Shown here: positions 9,501-16,794 of the stretch, piece by piece
How the letters are laid out: every line of letters starts with the position of its first letter
Position numbering within the stretch: the first letter of the stretch is position 1
Source: Chitinophagaceae bacterium
GTDB taxonomy: Bacteria > Bacteroidota > Bacteroidia > Cytophagales > JASGCU01
Assembly: GCA_030053935.1 (NCBI GenBank)
Contig: JASGCU010000003.1
Location: forward strand, 1-54,472
Reading direction: 5' to 3'
Length of the DNA stretch: 54,472 nucleotides
The notes under the pieces: generated by a model
Databases searched by the model: none
Seen by the model: only the letters and a program-made list of their open reading frames with translations
What the model was told of the DNA's origin: nothing
Program-made: the position numbers and the translations under genes

Positions 9501-11807
9501 AAACCACAAACTATAACATTTCCAACAATCCCCAAAAAAATATACGGCGACCCCAATTTTATACTCCTCGCCACAGCATCCAGTAATAAAGAAATCTCTT
9601 TCTCCACATCTAATACACTTGTCAGTATATTCGGAAAAAACGCTACTATACAAGGAGCAGGAACAGTTACTATATATGCAATTCAAGAAGGCGATGATAT
9701 CTATGACTATGAACAAACAAGCCAAGTCCTTTCTATAAATAAAAAATCACAAAACATATCCTTCCCAATAATACCCCATAAAACAACCCTCAGCCCTCTC
9801 TTTACCCCCAATGCTACTGCTTCCTCCTTGCTCCCCCCCTCTTACATATCTCTCAATTCATCCGTATCTATGGTAGATAACCAATTTGTAAAAACACAGA
9901 GCGGAGGAATGGCACATATCCTTGCTTTGCAAACAGGAAATGAAAACTATCTCCCCGCAACACCTATAACACAATCTTTCATCGTCTTTGATTATATGAA
10001 AAAATTTCAAACAATACACTTTCCTACAATAGGAAATAAAATAATAGCCGATGAAACTTTTATACTCACAGCTTCCTCAACATCAGCATTAGAAATAACA
10101 TACATATCATCCGATACCTCCCTTGTCTCTATCATTGGAAACACCGCTCATATCATAGAAGGAGGGGCAGTTTCTATAACCGCATATCAATCAGGAAATG
10201 ATATTTATAATATTGCTCTTCCCGTCACCCAAATAGTAAATATATTCGACACCTATAAAGACCCCCAAACCATAACTTTTGAAAACTTTACCTATAAATA
10301 CTTAGAAGACCAACAATTTACCCTTACTGCCAACTCCTCTTCTAAACTCCCCATTACTTTTATCTCTTCCAACACAACAATAGCAACTATCACTCATAAT
10401 AATGTCATGTTGAAAAAAGGAGGAGTAATCCAAATAACAGCAAAACAAGACGGAAATACTTTTTATAACCCCGCCACCCCTATAACTAAAACACTTTTCA
10501 TCTTTGACAAAAGTAAAGAAAATCAATCCATTCAATTCGACCCCATTGCACCACAAGTTTTTGGATATCTATTCCCACCTCTCAATGCCTTTGCTACTTC
10601 AGGACTATCAGTATATTATACCTCACAAAATACAAATATAGCTACCGTAGATGGAAATATGATTATCGTCCAACAACCTGGTATTGCCACCATAACTGCC
10701 TTTCAAAACGGAGATGCAATTTATAATCCCGCCACACCAACCTCTCAATACGTTATAATACACGTCTATAACAAAAAATATCAAACTATCACCTTTAAAC
10801 CCATCCCAGAACAAAAACTATTTAACAAAAAACTCACCCTAACAGCATATGCAAGCTCCTCACTCCCTATATCATACACATCATCCGACTCCACTATCGC
10901 ATCTATATCTGAAAATATCGTTTCTTTCAAACAAAAAGGTATTGTATTTATAACTGCCCTACAACATGGAGACGAACATTTTAATCCCGCAATTCCTATC
11001 ACAGAAAAACTATTTATACAAGACCCAACAAAAACAACACAAACAATCACCTTCTCCCCTATAAACCCAAAATACTTCCACGAAAACACTTTCTCACTAA
11101 ACGCATTCTCCTCATCAGGATTAGAAATAATATATCAAACATCTAACCTAGAAATAGTAGCCCTCTATAAAAACACTATTACCATACTATCCCCAGGAAC
11201 CATAAATATAACAGCCACTCAAACCGGAAATAACGAATATCTCGCCGCTACACCAATAACCCAAACAATAACCATCAATAAATCATACCAAACAGCCCCC
11301 ATCCCCATAATTATAGAACAATGTCTCTGCAATCCCATCATTACACTGCCCCTATACTCCTCAGCCTCTCTCCCAATAACATACTCCTCGTCTACCAAAC
11401 TCCTCACTATCAATAAAAATAACTTTATTTTATTAAAAAATGGGATAGCTACAATAACAGCATACCAAACAGGAAATAATTTTTATAACCCAATAAACCC
11501 TTTACAGATTTTAGTAAAAATAACCCCTTTAATTCTTACTCCCACACAAAAAAATAATACCTCTATTACCATATATCCCAATCCTACTCATGACTATATA
11601 ACCATTCAATCGAATAAAACACAAAATGTTTCCGCCCTAAAATTATATGATATGACAGGAAAAAATTATGAACTCAAAATGAAAAGTAATGAATGGAACG
11701 GAACTTATGAAATAGACTTAAAAACATTGGTAAAAGGAGAATATATCTTAGTCCTCTACGATGAAACAGGAAAAATATTGAAAGCCGAAAAAATAACCAA
11801 GAATTAA
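573..11807 (+). CDS. Giant secreted FG-GAP / Ig-like repeat protein with T9SS type A sorting domain
   Basis: A 3,744-residue protein, probably exported and anchored at or released from the cell surface as an adhesin or matrix-binding protein (inference). Residues 1-25 form a signal peptide. Fn3-like domains (about 37-133, 520-735, 1105-1300, 1660-1770) alternate with three FG-GAP/VCBS blocks (about 159-515, 740-1100, 1310-1655). Each block has seven calcium-loop motifs of the type GDYDNDGDLDLF, so each should fold as a seven-bladed integrin-alpha-like propeller. From about residue 1775 to 3645 there are 21 repeats of 80-110 residues, each opening with a QTITF-like strand and containing S(T/S)N..IA...(N)..I...G...ITA.Q.GN..Y. 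These are Ig-like and related to bacterial surface Ig repeats. Residues about 3660-3744 (IYPNPTHDYITIQ, LYDMTGK, KGEYILVLYDETGK) are a T9SS type A sorting domain. Base skew changes near the propeller/Ig boundary. The family is clear; the ligand is unknown. Confidence 0.93.
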   Translation: MKKSFVRVQFVFCGVFMWSVLGVYGGVIMRENTTLLAPVVYTPIEVTTQSFVARWSRIAGATGYRLDVSTNSHFTSLLPGYANLLLTDTTKEVLGLETSYIYSVEYRYFYRVRAVNTTTNTISGNSDTITVIPPPRFTEMTSSGFSLVGVSNNPSNNIGKATSSFGDFDNDGDLDLFLAGRSSYNTVISKLYRNMGAAGFVEMSGPYFSFVAVEHSTCSWADYNKDGYVDLFISGENGNQKYAYLYRNEGGIAFSVASFFEAVSSATSCFGDYDKDGYPDLFVSGVNSSGSVTISNIYKNNGGNWFSLVLNTNIAGTENGSAVWGDYDKDSDLDLLLSGTVGSSGPYFFRVYENRNGTFTPSYSFASSVYNGSISVGDYDSDSDIDVFITGHFTSLYGISKLYKNNSVSAFSFSEAYPGNFTGLKSSTGAFGDYDNDGDLDLFLSGVNVSNETPVIQIYYNTGNGFVEDQYHFLSGVSSATQSVGDYDNDGDIDIFISGRNASNNLVSKFYRNNSMRNSPPLVPTHLRSVVNGQTVTLTWDATDDRTATSALSYNIYIKSIYNNQILNVTNALANGVRKIAERGSIAKNSYTITLPFIASYYKWSVQAIDASLQGGAWAAERDSFFLKPVAFPAQNITTNYTSYLQPTEFTASWNESLGATGYRVEVALDTGFTQYVHGYSDTLVSGTNLRVRGYPYTTFYYYRVRAVNTTTNFVSLYSNRVSLFASKNLNQIGFAECNTFLGQKRSSNDVGDYDGDGDLDIIVSGNGQYSQLYQNQGNGNFIEVYPNTFIGIYKGYTTFIDYDNDGDEDIFVTGGNVQNALNPVVKLYKNNETGFTESVLLVAPFETLHSPTGAIGDYDSDGYYDIFLSGERADRSAYSQAFYRNMGGTAFTKVVFDSIQAVGNATANMADFDNDGDLDLFLGGRRSLMDSTVVLSQLYRNIGTGFRKMSNTFTGIRNGTSAFIDYDKDGFVDLWVSGNNGTTSPVHLYKNMNGTGFTRSNFSAFTYAHNVHSTSWGDYDGDGDLDVFIGQAVSGSVSKMYKNNITGFSEVVGSANSGFQLPYLRNGSSNFGDFDGDGDADLLVAGENESSLSFTKIYCNKSIENETPFDTLTLALDDSSFTALNGSGSILLQWNNTTPNRLAFNYDIYIDKYSRFDTLRSHIKKTNATSPYFRRINNIPYTSASYTENNLSPGFYYWSVRQSDGQSYLTEWGSERTFMIIPPASKVTKNSFVAIWNRLDSVRSYTMETSPSFNFTTIDSIYTNIRDTVKQISGINNSLYYRIKPINADTSIHYSNIISVRLDTGYFSPSYSFAGMHNGASAFGDYDNDGDMDIFIMGIGSTGIPISMLYKNNGIRGFSEVFPNFFPKIANGAVDFKDKDGDGDLDILLVGNNNGTAANFFYTNNNGTSFTPVSFSNAIYDNVRTALEDYDNDGDIDIFLSSRREPLYEDIIFRNNGTGFVSMNTPFSSADQIQLADLDIDGDLDIFVTQRNVGTKAPVVYWNRNGIFSTLDTALSTYSTKNAALGDYDNDGDLDIFLGNNASSLFKNNNGIFSEKIPTPFPSTSNGSSVFADYNNDGYLDMLLTGNISPSNPITRLYRGIKNGFSSSYYTFVGVQNGIASFVDIDFDGDLDVFVNGQDNTNASYSILYLNNKDNFNRSANPPLRLEHSVVSNNKVVLSWGNATDIETPQNALQYNISLRSSPSGSEIRSSHFSSINSFRNIIERGSIQGNTTFLQTLSPGVYYWNVQAIDAGLKGGAWATQKAFTITHGKNAQTISFDSLRTLIPTNPPLLLTATSSSSLTVSYQSTNTNIALISNDSLKTRGVEGETYIIAFQQGDSSFYAAEPIVRKLIVSRTFQTLDFLNPISKTYGDSTHILPATTSAGLIVSYMSSNSGVATIYNNTVTLIGTGTTLITATQTGNISYTPISLSQVLRYSKLQTITFSLPMQVEACKRTKVIATVSSGLTLSYSSTNTMFMNTIQDTSLTIQPLSPNILPYNHTITAYQPGNIHYYPSIPVTQTTNITKINTSITFDTISRKRYNDIFTLPNNSSTNLSACSNTTFPITYTTAQTNILQISNNTIQAIGVGTATITATVSSNFSSVFGNFHTPSPVSRVVMVEKTTQSISFINLSNTSLGYVGAKTINVSASSGLPVTLSPTSLNIGNITGSPCNSWTSCTINFTGGGGTGGSRIITASQAGNSYYLPTQVDISIPVKENQTVTFVNPSPREYRYGDPPFVLTTPQVQYSPSITTRVFPFPIDSLRGTVNSKYDSILAAANTSDSIVISGIERLRAISLYRMDSSIDDRITSATNIFFGVNSGATSVKGSKEVTITGPVIPIFLSSDTEVISMNNGMSGNTATIAGVGFAEINAFVPESDRYFEGNSFYSSSFLPVNVLQGTQTITFNALPDKIYSDTSFIILASTNSNLPIYYVSTNTTIQITGDRVTLVRPGGATITAYQTGNINYTSASPVSRSFSIFKAPQSISFSSLPEVTYGDNYILLTAVSNSRLPISFNTDFTGASSVIISHDTLKIQAAGTVLIIASQLGNDSYYPARDSVQTLIIHKKSQSITFDSIPVQKFIGSNPFFTIPIRSSSSIPISYSFSNPTLIQSISPEKVVTMNGVGSTIITSQQSGNNNYTPSNTISRLLIIKADQSITLAPIPPKFYLDRFKADIFTESLRPITYRFSNTLATVVDDTLIMQGVGTVALTVKLLGDAYYLPSDSITRIITITKRSQTIRIPQLPTIRFGDAPFVLGISATSSLSVSSRASNGIIVLTGNTATIRGSGIVAITSQQTGNINFLPAKSVVTFLTIQKKRQSIAFPPIAEKTYQDAPFSLIASNSANLPITFITSNSKVSVSGNNLIINEAGITTITAFGIGDQNYEASDSISQSLTIHKKQQTIHFPTIQPLVYQQEIPTNASATSQLPLSYQSSHSDVIIFNNTIIANTVGTVTIVLIQEGNKNFLPANFVFQIITINKKPQTITFPTIPKKIYGDPNFILLATASSNKEISFSTSNTLVSIFGKNATIQGAGTVTIYAIQEGDDIYDYEQTSQVLSINKKSQNISFPIIPHKTTLSPLFTPNATASSLLPPSYISLNSSVSMVDNQFVKTQSGGMAHILALQTGNENYLPATPITQSFIVFDYMKKFQTIHFPTIGNKIIADETFILTASSTSALEITYISSDTSLVSIIGNTAHIIEGGAVSITAYQSGNDIYNIALPVTQIVNIFDTYKDPQTITFENFTYKYLEDQQFTLTANSSSKLPITFISSNTTIATITHNNVMLKKGGVIQITAKQDGNTFYNPATPITKTLFIFDKSKENQSIQFDPIAPQVFGYLFPPLNAFATSGLSVYYTSQNTNIATVDGNMIIVQQPGIATITAFQNGDAIYNPATPTSQYVIIHVYNKKYQTITFKPIPEQKLFNKKLTLTAYASSSLPISYTSSDSTIASISENIVSFKQKGIVFITALQHGDEHFNPAIPITEKLFIQDPTKTTQTITFSPINPKYFHENTFSLNAFSSSGLEIIYQTSNLEIVALYKNTITILSPGTINITATQTGNNEYLAATPITQTITINKSYQTAPIPIIIEQCLCNPIITLPLYSSASLPITYSSSTKLLTINKNNFILLKNGIATITAYQTGNNFYNPINPLQILVKITPLILTPTQKNNTSITIYPNPTHDYITIQSNKTQNVSALKLYDMTGKNYELKMKSNEWNGTYEIDLKTLVKGEYILVLYDETGKILKAEKITKN

Positions 11808-12032
11808 AAATAAAATGTAATACTATAATATATAAAATGATAACAGCTTATATCATTGTATGGAAATGCAAAAAAATAATGAAAAGATTCTTACATTTTC
11901 TCATTATTGTATATGATTATGTTACATATGTATTTTTCACCAGATAAGGCATATAAGTTCATAAAAGGTATCGGGTGCTTTCCCTCTCACAATAATAAAA
12001 ATCTATTTTTACAATCTCACCCAATAAAAAAC

Positions 12033-14951
12033 ATGAAAACCACATTAAAAATAACATTAGAAGCTCTAATAGCAGTATGTGTTTGTTTTTTCTCTTTTCT
12101 CAACGCCCATTCTACCCATATAAGAGCGGGAGAAATCATAGTAAGACGGCTTTCTGCCAGTGATTATAAATACGAAATAAAAGTAATTGGCTATACAAAT
12201 ACAAGTTCAACAGCAGATTTTGGAATGGGACAGCTCACTTTAGGAGATGGAACTATCCTTACCATAGATGACGTTGTTACTCTCCCCATAATAAACCAAC
12301 CCGTACCAGGTGCTGACAATGTAGGATATAATACATTAGTATTTGAACATACTTATAGTAATAGAGGAACTTTCATCATTGGTTATACAGAACCAAATAG
12401 AGATGAAGGCGTTCTAAATATCCCAAACTCCGTAAATACCCCATTTTATGTGGAAACAAAAATAGTTATCAACTCCCAATCTACCTCTTCAGTAGGTCTT
12501 AATAGAAGCCCCGTCTTTACTTCTAAACCAATCGATAAAGCAAACGTAGGATCTATTTTTTTTCATAACCCCGGCGCCTACGATCCGGATGGAGATAGCT
12601 TATCATTTTCTCTCATTACTCCTCAAAGCAACGCTAAAAAAGATATTAATGGGTATAGACCACCCAATTTCAACTCTTTTTATACCAATATCAATTATGC
12701 ACAAGGAAATGAAGCAAAAAATGGAGAACCTCTTTTTTATATAAATGATACTACAGGAACCCTTACATGGGACGCACCTGGCGATGCAAAAACAACAACA
12801 AGAGATGGTACTAAAAGAGAATATAACATCGCATTTAAAGTCACAGAATGGAGAAAAAACTATGGAACTTGGAACGAAATAGGATATGTAGTCAGAGATA
12901 TGCAAATAATAGTAGAAGAAACAGATAATAAACGCCCCGAACTCATAACACCACCAGATACCTGTCTCATAGCAGGCAATACAATAGAAAAAATTATCAG
13001 AACCCAAGACCCTGAAAACCTCCCTATGAAAATAGAACTCTTCGGAGCAATGAGTCAAGACGACTTCATAAACCCTCCTACCATATTCCCTAAATTTATT
13101 GTCCCCGAATATATTGCAAATGCAAAAATGAACTTTCTATGGAAAACTTCTTGTGAAAATATCAGAGACGTCCCTTACCAAGCCATCTTTAAAGTCACAG
13201 ATACACACCCCGCACCATTCTCTTCCCCACGATTAGTGAACTTTAAAACTTGGGAAATACAAGTAGTACCACCTCCTCCTCAAAATCTTATCGCTACACC
13301 ACAACCCAAAAGAACCATAAAACTCACCTGGGATAAATATGTATGCCCAAAAGCAGATAGCATACAAATATGGAGAAAAGTCGATAGCTTTGCATACTCC
13401 CCAAAACCATGTGAACTGGGAATACCTAAAAATGGAGGATATGAACTTATCACAAAAACCCACACTGCCCATACAGAATACACAGATGATAACAATAAAA
13501 AAGGATTAGCGCCCGCAGCTACTTATTGCTATAGAATAGTTGCAAATGTTCCATATCCCTACTCCCTTGAAAGCATAGCTTCCGATGAAGCATGCACTAC
13601 TATTTTAGGAAGCGCACCCATTATAACAAACGTAGATATTAATAAAACAGATACAGAAACAGGAGAACTTTCCATAAAATGGAAACCACCATTTCAAATA
13701 GATTCCCTTGATATAGTACCACCATATACTTATAAAATACTCAAAAAAGAAAAAACAGAACCTCACTTCTCAACCCTAATAGAATCGACTCCCGATACCT
13801 TTTTCATAGAAAAAAAACTCAATACAGCTGATAAAACACACTTTTATAAGATAATGCTCTTAGATAAATATAAAAATATCCGAGACAGCTCTGCTATTGC
13901 AAGCTCCGTAAGAGCTGAAATAAAACCAAGTGCAGGATCATTAGAACTAACATGGTCCGCAGAAACCCCATGGACCATAAAAAGTCAAAAATACCCTACT
14001 CATAATATCTTTAGAAATAATGCTATTCCCCAATATCCCGATAGCATGGTAAAAATATCCGAAGTAAATATATTTACAAACGAATTATATTATGCAGATA
14101 ACGGAACTTATAATAGCACTCGTTTATCCGAAAATACAGAGTACTGTTATTACATACAAACATTAGGCACCTACCAAAACCCAAGAGTACAGGACCCCCT
14201 TCTGAATAGTTCTCAAATAATATGCTCCAAGCCAAAGGATACCATACCGCCATGTCTTCCAACACAGTTTACTCTCAACGCAGCTTTGAATAACGACCAT
14301 TGTGAAAGTAAACTGAATGACCAATGTCAATTTGAAAATATCTCTAATACCATTACATGGCAAAACCAAATATCAGACACATGCCAAAATGACCTTGCCT
14401 ATTATAAAATATATTTTACCGATGATATAAACATCGCTCTCAAACCTATTGCAACAGTCACTATTAACCAAAAAATCAAAGAACAACAATTTATTCACAC
14501 GAATATACCTTCTTTTAAAGGATGCTATTATATAACCTCCGTAGATAAATCCAATAATGAAAGCAAACCCACAGAAAAAACCTGTGTAGATAACTGCCCA
14601 TTCATATATTTTCCCAACGTTTTTACCCCAAATAATGACAAAAAAAACGATGTATTCACTCCCTATTATTACATAGACCAAACAAACTCAGCAGAATTTA
14701 ACAAAATGCTCTGCATCAGATTTGTAAAAAATCTTACTTTTTTTGTTTTCAATAAAGACGGCGTAACTGTCTATAATTATGATTCTAGAACCAACGAAAA
14801 TAGTATTTTCATACAATGGAATGGAAAAGGAAATAATGGAAAAGAACTAGAATCTGGAGTCTATTTTTTTGAAGCATCTGTAGAATTGGATGTGTTAGAT
14901 ACAAAAAATACTCAAAAAAAATATAAAGGATGGATACAAATAATGAGGTAA
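12033..14951 (+). CDS. Secreted multidomain protein with gliding-motility-associated (T9SS type B) C-terminus
   Basis: 972 residues from the ATG at 12033. The frame is open further upstream to 11907, but a proper signal peptide (KITLEALIAVCVCFFSFLNA) starts only at 12033. The mature N-terminus HSTHIRAGEI and the following 100 residues match the conserved opening of large Bacteroidota surface proteins. The middle contains a cadherin-like PDGDSLSFSL segment and Fn3-like stretches (from about residue 413). The last 115 residues (FPNVFTPNNDKKNDVF, FNKDGVTVYNYD, WNGKGNNGKELESGVYFF) are the CHU_C / gliding-motility C-terminal domain recognised by T9SS. It follows the giant gene by 225 bases in the same direction and shares its C-over-G strand bias, so the two may be a surface-protein pair. 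The exact function is unknown. Confidence 0.9.
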   Translation: MKTTLKITLEALIAVCVCFFSFLNAHSTHIRAGEIIVRRLSASDYKYEIKVIGYTNTSSTADFGMGQLTLGDGTILTIDDVVTLPIINQPVPGADNVGYNTLVFEHTYSNRGTFIIGYTEPNRDEGVLNIPNSVNTPFYVETKIVINSQSTSSVGLNRSPVFTSKPIDKANVGSIFFHNPGAYDPDGDSLSFSLITPQSNAKKDINGYRPPNFNSFYTNINYAQGNEAKNGEPLFYINDTTGTLTWDAPGDAKTTTRDGTKREYNIAFKVTEWRKNYGTWNEIGYVVRDMQIIVEETDNKRPELITPPDTCLIAGNTIEKIIRTQDPENLPMKIELFGAMSQDDFINPPTIFPKFIVPEYIANAKMNFLWKTSCENIRDVPYQAIFKVTDTHPAPFSSPRLVNFKTWEIQVVPPPPQNLIATPQPKRTIKLTWDKYVCPKADSIQIWRKVDSFAYSPKPCELGIPKNGGYELITKTHTAHTEYTDDNNKKGLAPAATYCYRIVANVPYPYSLESIASDEACTTILGSAPIITNVDINKTDTETGELSIKWKPPFQIDSLDIVPPYTYKILKKEKTEPHFSTLIESTPDTFFIEKKLNTADKTHFYKIMLLDKYKNIRDSSAIASSVRAEIKPSAGSLELTWSAETPWTIKSQKYPTHNIFRNNAIPQYPDSMVKISEVNIFTNELYYADNGTYNSTRLSENTEYCYYIQTLGTYQNPRVQDPLLNSSQIICSKPKDTIPPCLPTQFTLNAALNNDHCESKLNDQCQFENISNTITWQNQISDTCQNDLAYYKIYFTDDINIALKPIATVTINQKIKEQQFIHTNIPSFKGCYYITSVDKSNNESKPTEKTCVDNCPFIYFPNVFTPNNDKKNDVFTPYYYIDQTNSAEFNKMLCIRFVKNLTFFVFNKDGVTVYNYDSRTNENSIFIQWNGKGNNGKELESGVYFFEASVELDVLDTKNTQKKYKGWIQIMR

Positions 14952-15048
14952 ACCAATATTTTTATAAAATATACATTCACAAATACAAAAAATCAAAAAA
15001 CACAAATATAAATTACTAAAAATCAGTTTCATCAGTGTTTCATTAAAC

Positions 15049-15489
15049 ATGAAAAGAACATATTTAGTATTGGTAGTACCGTTTTTCATATCCACTTGGG
15101 TATATGCCCAAAAGGACAGCATTGGAGGAAGCATTTTATCTGCATCCTTACAATTCCCTCCGAAGGAAGTAAACTGGCTCTCAAGCAAAGGTTTTACTTA
15201 TGATACCTATAATGGAAGGAACGAGGAAGTAAATTATTATCTGCGGCAGGCAGTAAGATATAGAAAGCAGAGGAAAAATAATCTACTCATTGGAACGGGA
15301 ATTGGTTTTGCAGCTGCAACTCCTCTTTTTATATATGCTGGAATTCTTATACATGATTTAGTAACGCACCCGAGGATGCATTTTCTTAATTTTGGTGGTA
15401 CTGTTATAAAAACGCTTTTGATTATGGCGGGAGTAGTAGTGACTGGTACAGGATATGGTATAGAGCATAGTTTTACCCCCACCGTATAA
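15049..15489 (+). CDS. Putative exported membrane protein, first half of a duplicated unit (probably frameshifted)
   Basis: 146 residues. It begins with a signal peptide (MKRTYLVLVVPFFISTWVYA, then QKDS). Residues 63-80 (EEVNYYLRQAVRYRKQRK) lead into two hydrophobic segments (about 82-104 and 120-140). The frame stops just after a run of five C at 15476-15480. One more C would continue the frame as FTPHRIKRRSGLSIYDAQ and join it to the next ORF, whose start region then completes the missing end of this unit. I do not recognise the family. It could be a separate small protein, but the match between the two halves favours one broken gene of about 286 codons. Confidence 0.65.
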   Translation: MKRTYLVLVVPFFISTWVYAQKDSIGGSILSASLQFPPKEVNWLSSKGFTYDTYNGRNEEVNYYLRQAVRYRKQRKNNLLIGTGIGFAAATPLFIYAGILIHDLVTHPRMHFLNFGGTVIKTLLIMAGVVVTGTGYGIEHSFTPTV

Positions 15490-15524
15490 AACGTAGATCG
15501 GGGCTGTCTATTTATGATGCACAA

Positions 15525-15908
15525 ATGGCTCTGCGAGGAGAAGGAGAAAGAAAAACCACTCCTCCTAATGAATTTAACACTATGAGGTATTTATCTTGGT
15601 TAGAAGAATACTCTTTTCATGTAAAAAGTTATAAGTGGGATGTGGAAGAAATAAACCTGCACCTGCGAGCCGCCATAAAGAACAGAGAAACACTCAGAAA
15701 AATAAGAATATATGCAACGGGAGCATTAGCAATAGCTGGTGCAGGAATTATTGCATCCAGCACTCTTAATACACCTTCTGTAAATAATTCTGCTGTGATA
15801 ATATCAGGAGCAGCACTTGCTGGTACCACTATATTTCTAAACATACATCTTAGAAATAAGGCAAGGAAGCATGTGCAACAGGCAAATATGTTGCGTGCTG
15901 TAAGATAA
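15525..15908 (+). CDS. Putative membrane protein, second half of a duplicated unit
   Basis: 127 residues from the first ATG, but the frame is open back to 15471 and the upstream codons look coding. Residues 43-61 (EEINLHLRAAIKNRETLRK) align with EEVNYYLRQAVRYRKQRK of the preceding frame. Two hydrophobic segments follow, then a basic end, RNKARKHVQQANMLRAVR. That end resembles KRRSGLSIYDAQMALR, which is encoded across the junction upstream. This indicates tandem duplication within one original gene. There is no signal peptide of its own, as expected if it is the C-terminal half. Function unknown. Confidence 0.6.
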   Translation: MALRGEGERKTTPPNEFNTMRYLSWLEEYSFHVKSYKWDVEEINLHLRAAIKNRETLRKIRIYATGALAIAGAGIIASSTLNTPSVNNSAVIISGAALAGTTIFLNIHLRNKARKHVQQANMLRAVR

Positions 15909-15948
15909 AATTTGTATCTCTGTGCAAATATTTGAGTATAGGAATCAT

Positions 15949-15975
15949 CCCTCCCACCAATGGCAGAAAGGGAGG
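15949..15975. other. GC-rich hairpin in intergenic space
   Basis: CCTCCC at 15950-15955 pairs with GGGAGG at 15970-15975 across a 14-base loop, in otherwise A/T-rich DNA 40 bases after the preceding stop. There is no T-run behind it, so it is not a classical terminator. A frame reading through it (about 15911-16027) is open for roughly 38 codons but has no start codon and no recognisable product. Confidence 0.35.
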
Positions 15976-16110
15976 CATAGTAGTGAATGATTATAAAGAT
16001 GCTTATTGTTTTGAGGCGTTGAAATAAGAAAAAATAGTAAAACAGAGAGGATAATGTAAGAGTTAAAAACCCTTGTGGTTGGTCTCATTATAAAAATATA
16101 AATAAGAAAA

Positions 16111-16127
16111 AGAGTGTCCGTAAAGAC
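16111..16127 (+). repeat. IS-end-like sequence AGAGTGTCCGTAAAGAC
   Basis: This resembles the outer end of the dispersed repeats at 281-340 and 28349-28410 when those are read on the minus strand (AAGAGTGTCTGAAAA and AAAGAGAATGTCCGAAAA). It stands alone upstream of ilvN with no transposase. A chance match in AT-rich DNA is possible. Confidence 0.35.
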
Positions 16128-16206
16128 ATTTTTGTTATAAATATCATAATTTATGTAGATTTTCGTAAAATGTTAAATAGATACAATAATTTTTAATACA
16201 TCAAAT

Positions 16207-16788
16207 ATGTCATCACTTTATACAAAACAAATGGAAGAAGATACAGAAAGAGATTTTACTCTTTCTGTATTAACAGAAGATAAAGCAGGATTGCTGAATC
16301 ATATTACTATTATATTTACACGTAGAAAAATAAATATAAAAAGTTTGAATGTTTCTTCAACAGAAGTAGAAGGAGTAAGTAGATTTACTATAGTAGTATT
16401 TTCTACTCGGGAAAGAATAGAAAAAATAGTAAAACAAATTAAAAAATTGGTAGATGTTTTGGGAGCTTTTTTATACGAGGATACCCAAATTCATTACCAA
16501 GAATTAGCTCTTTATAAAGTTCCTCTCAAAATATTTATGGGAGGCGATAAAATAGAAAAGATAGTAAGAGATAATAATGCTCGTATTTTAGCAATAGAAG
16601 AAGATTATATAATCATTGAAAAAACAGGACATAAAAACGAAACCTCTGCTTTATTTGAATCTTTATCACCATATGGGGTTTTAGAATTTGTACGTTCGGG
16701 GAGAATATCTATGTCTATGAGCAAACGTCCAACACAAACCTTTTTGAAAGAGTTAGAAGAAGCAAAAACAAATTCTATTTACCAATAA
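16207..16788 (+). CDS. ilvN: Acetolactate synthase small (regulatory) subunit
   Basis: 193 residues. It is the regulatory subunit of acetohydroxyacid synthase, the first common step of valine, leucine and isoleucine synthesis; it binds valine and activates the IlvB catalytic subunit. Residues about 16-88 are an ACT domain (LSVLTEDKAGLLNHITIIF, RRKINIKSLNVSSTE). Residues about 100-180 match the ALS C-terminal domain. Length fits the family. The usual partners ilvB, ilvC and ilvD are absent from the window, which is unusual. The next gene starts 6 bases after the stop and may be co-transcribed, but it is functionally unrelated. Confidence 0.93.
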   Translation: MSSLYTKQMEEDTERDFTLSVLTEDKAGLLNHITIIFTRRKINIKSLNVSSTEVEGVSRFTIVVFSTRERIEKIVKQIKKLVDVLGAFLYEDTQIHYQELALYKVPLKIFMGGDKIEKIVRDNNARILAIEEDYIIIEKTGHKNETSALFESLSPYGVLEFVRSGRISMSMSKRPTQTFLKELEEAKTNSIYQ

Positions 16789-16794
16789 TATTGT

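Noticed and set aside
11907-12032. Upstream extension of the second secreted protein (start at 11907)
   Set aside because: The 42 extra residues do not look conserved and would bury the clear signal peptide that begins at 12033.
12603-13058. 151-codon open frame on the minus strand inside the second secreted gene
   Set aside because: Cys/Phe/Tyr-rich translation with no domain, fully inside a well-supported gene on the other strand. It is a shadow caused by base composition.
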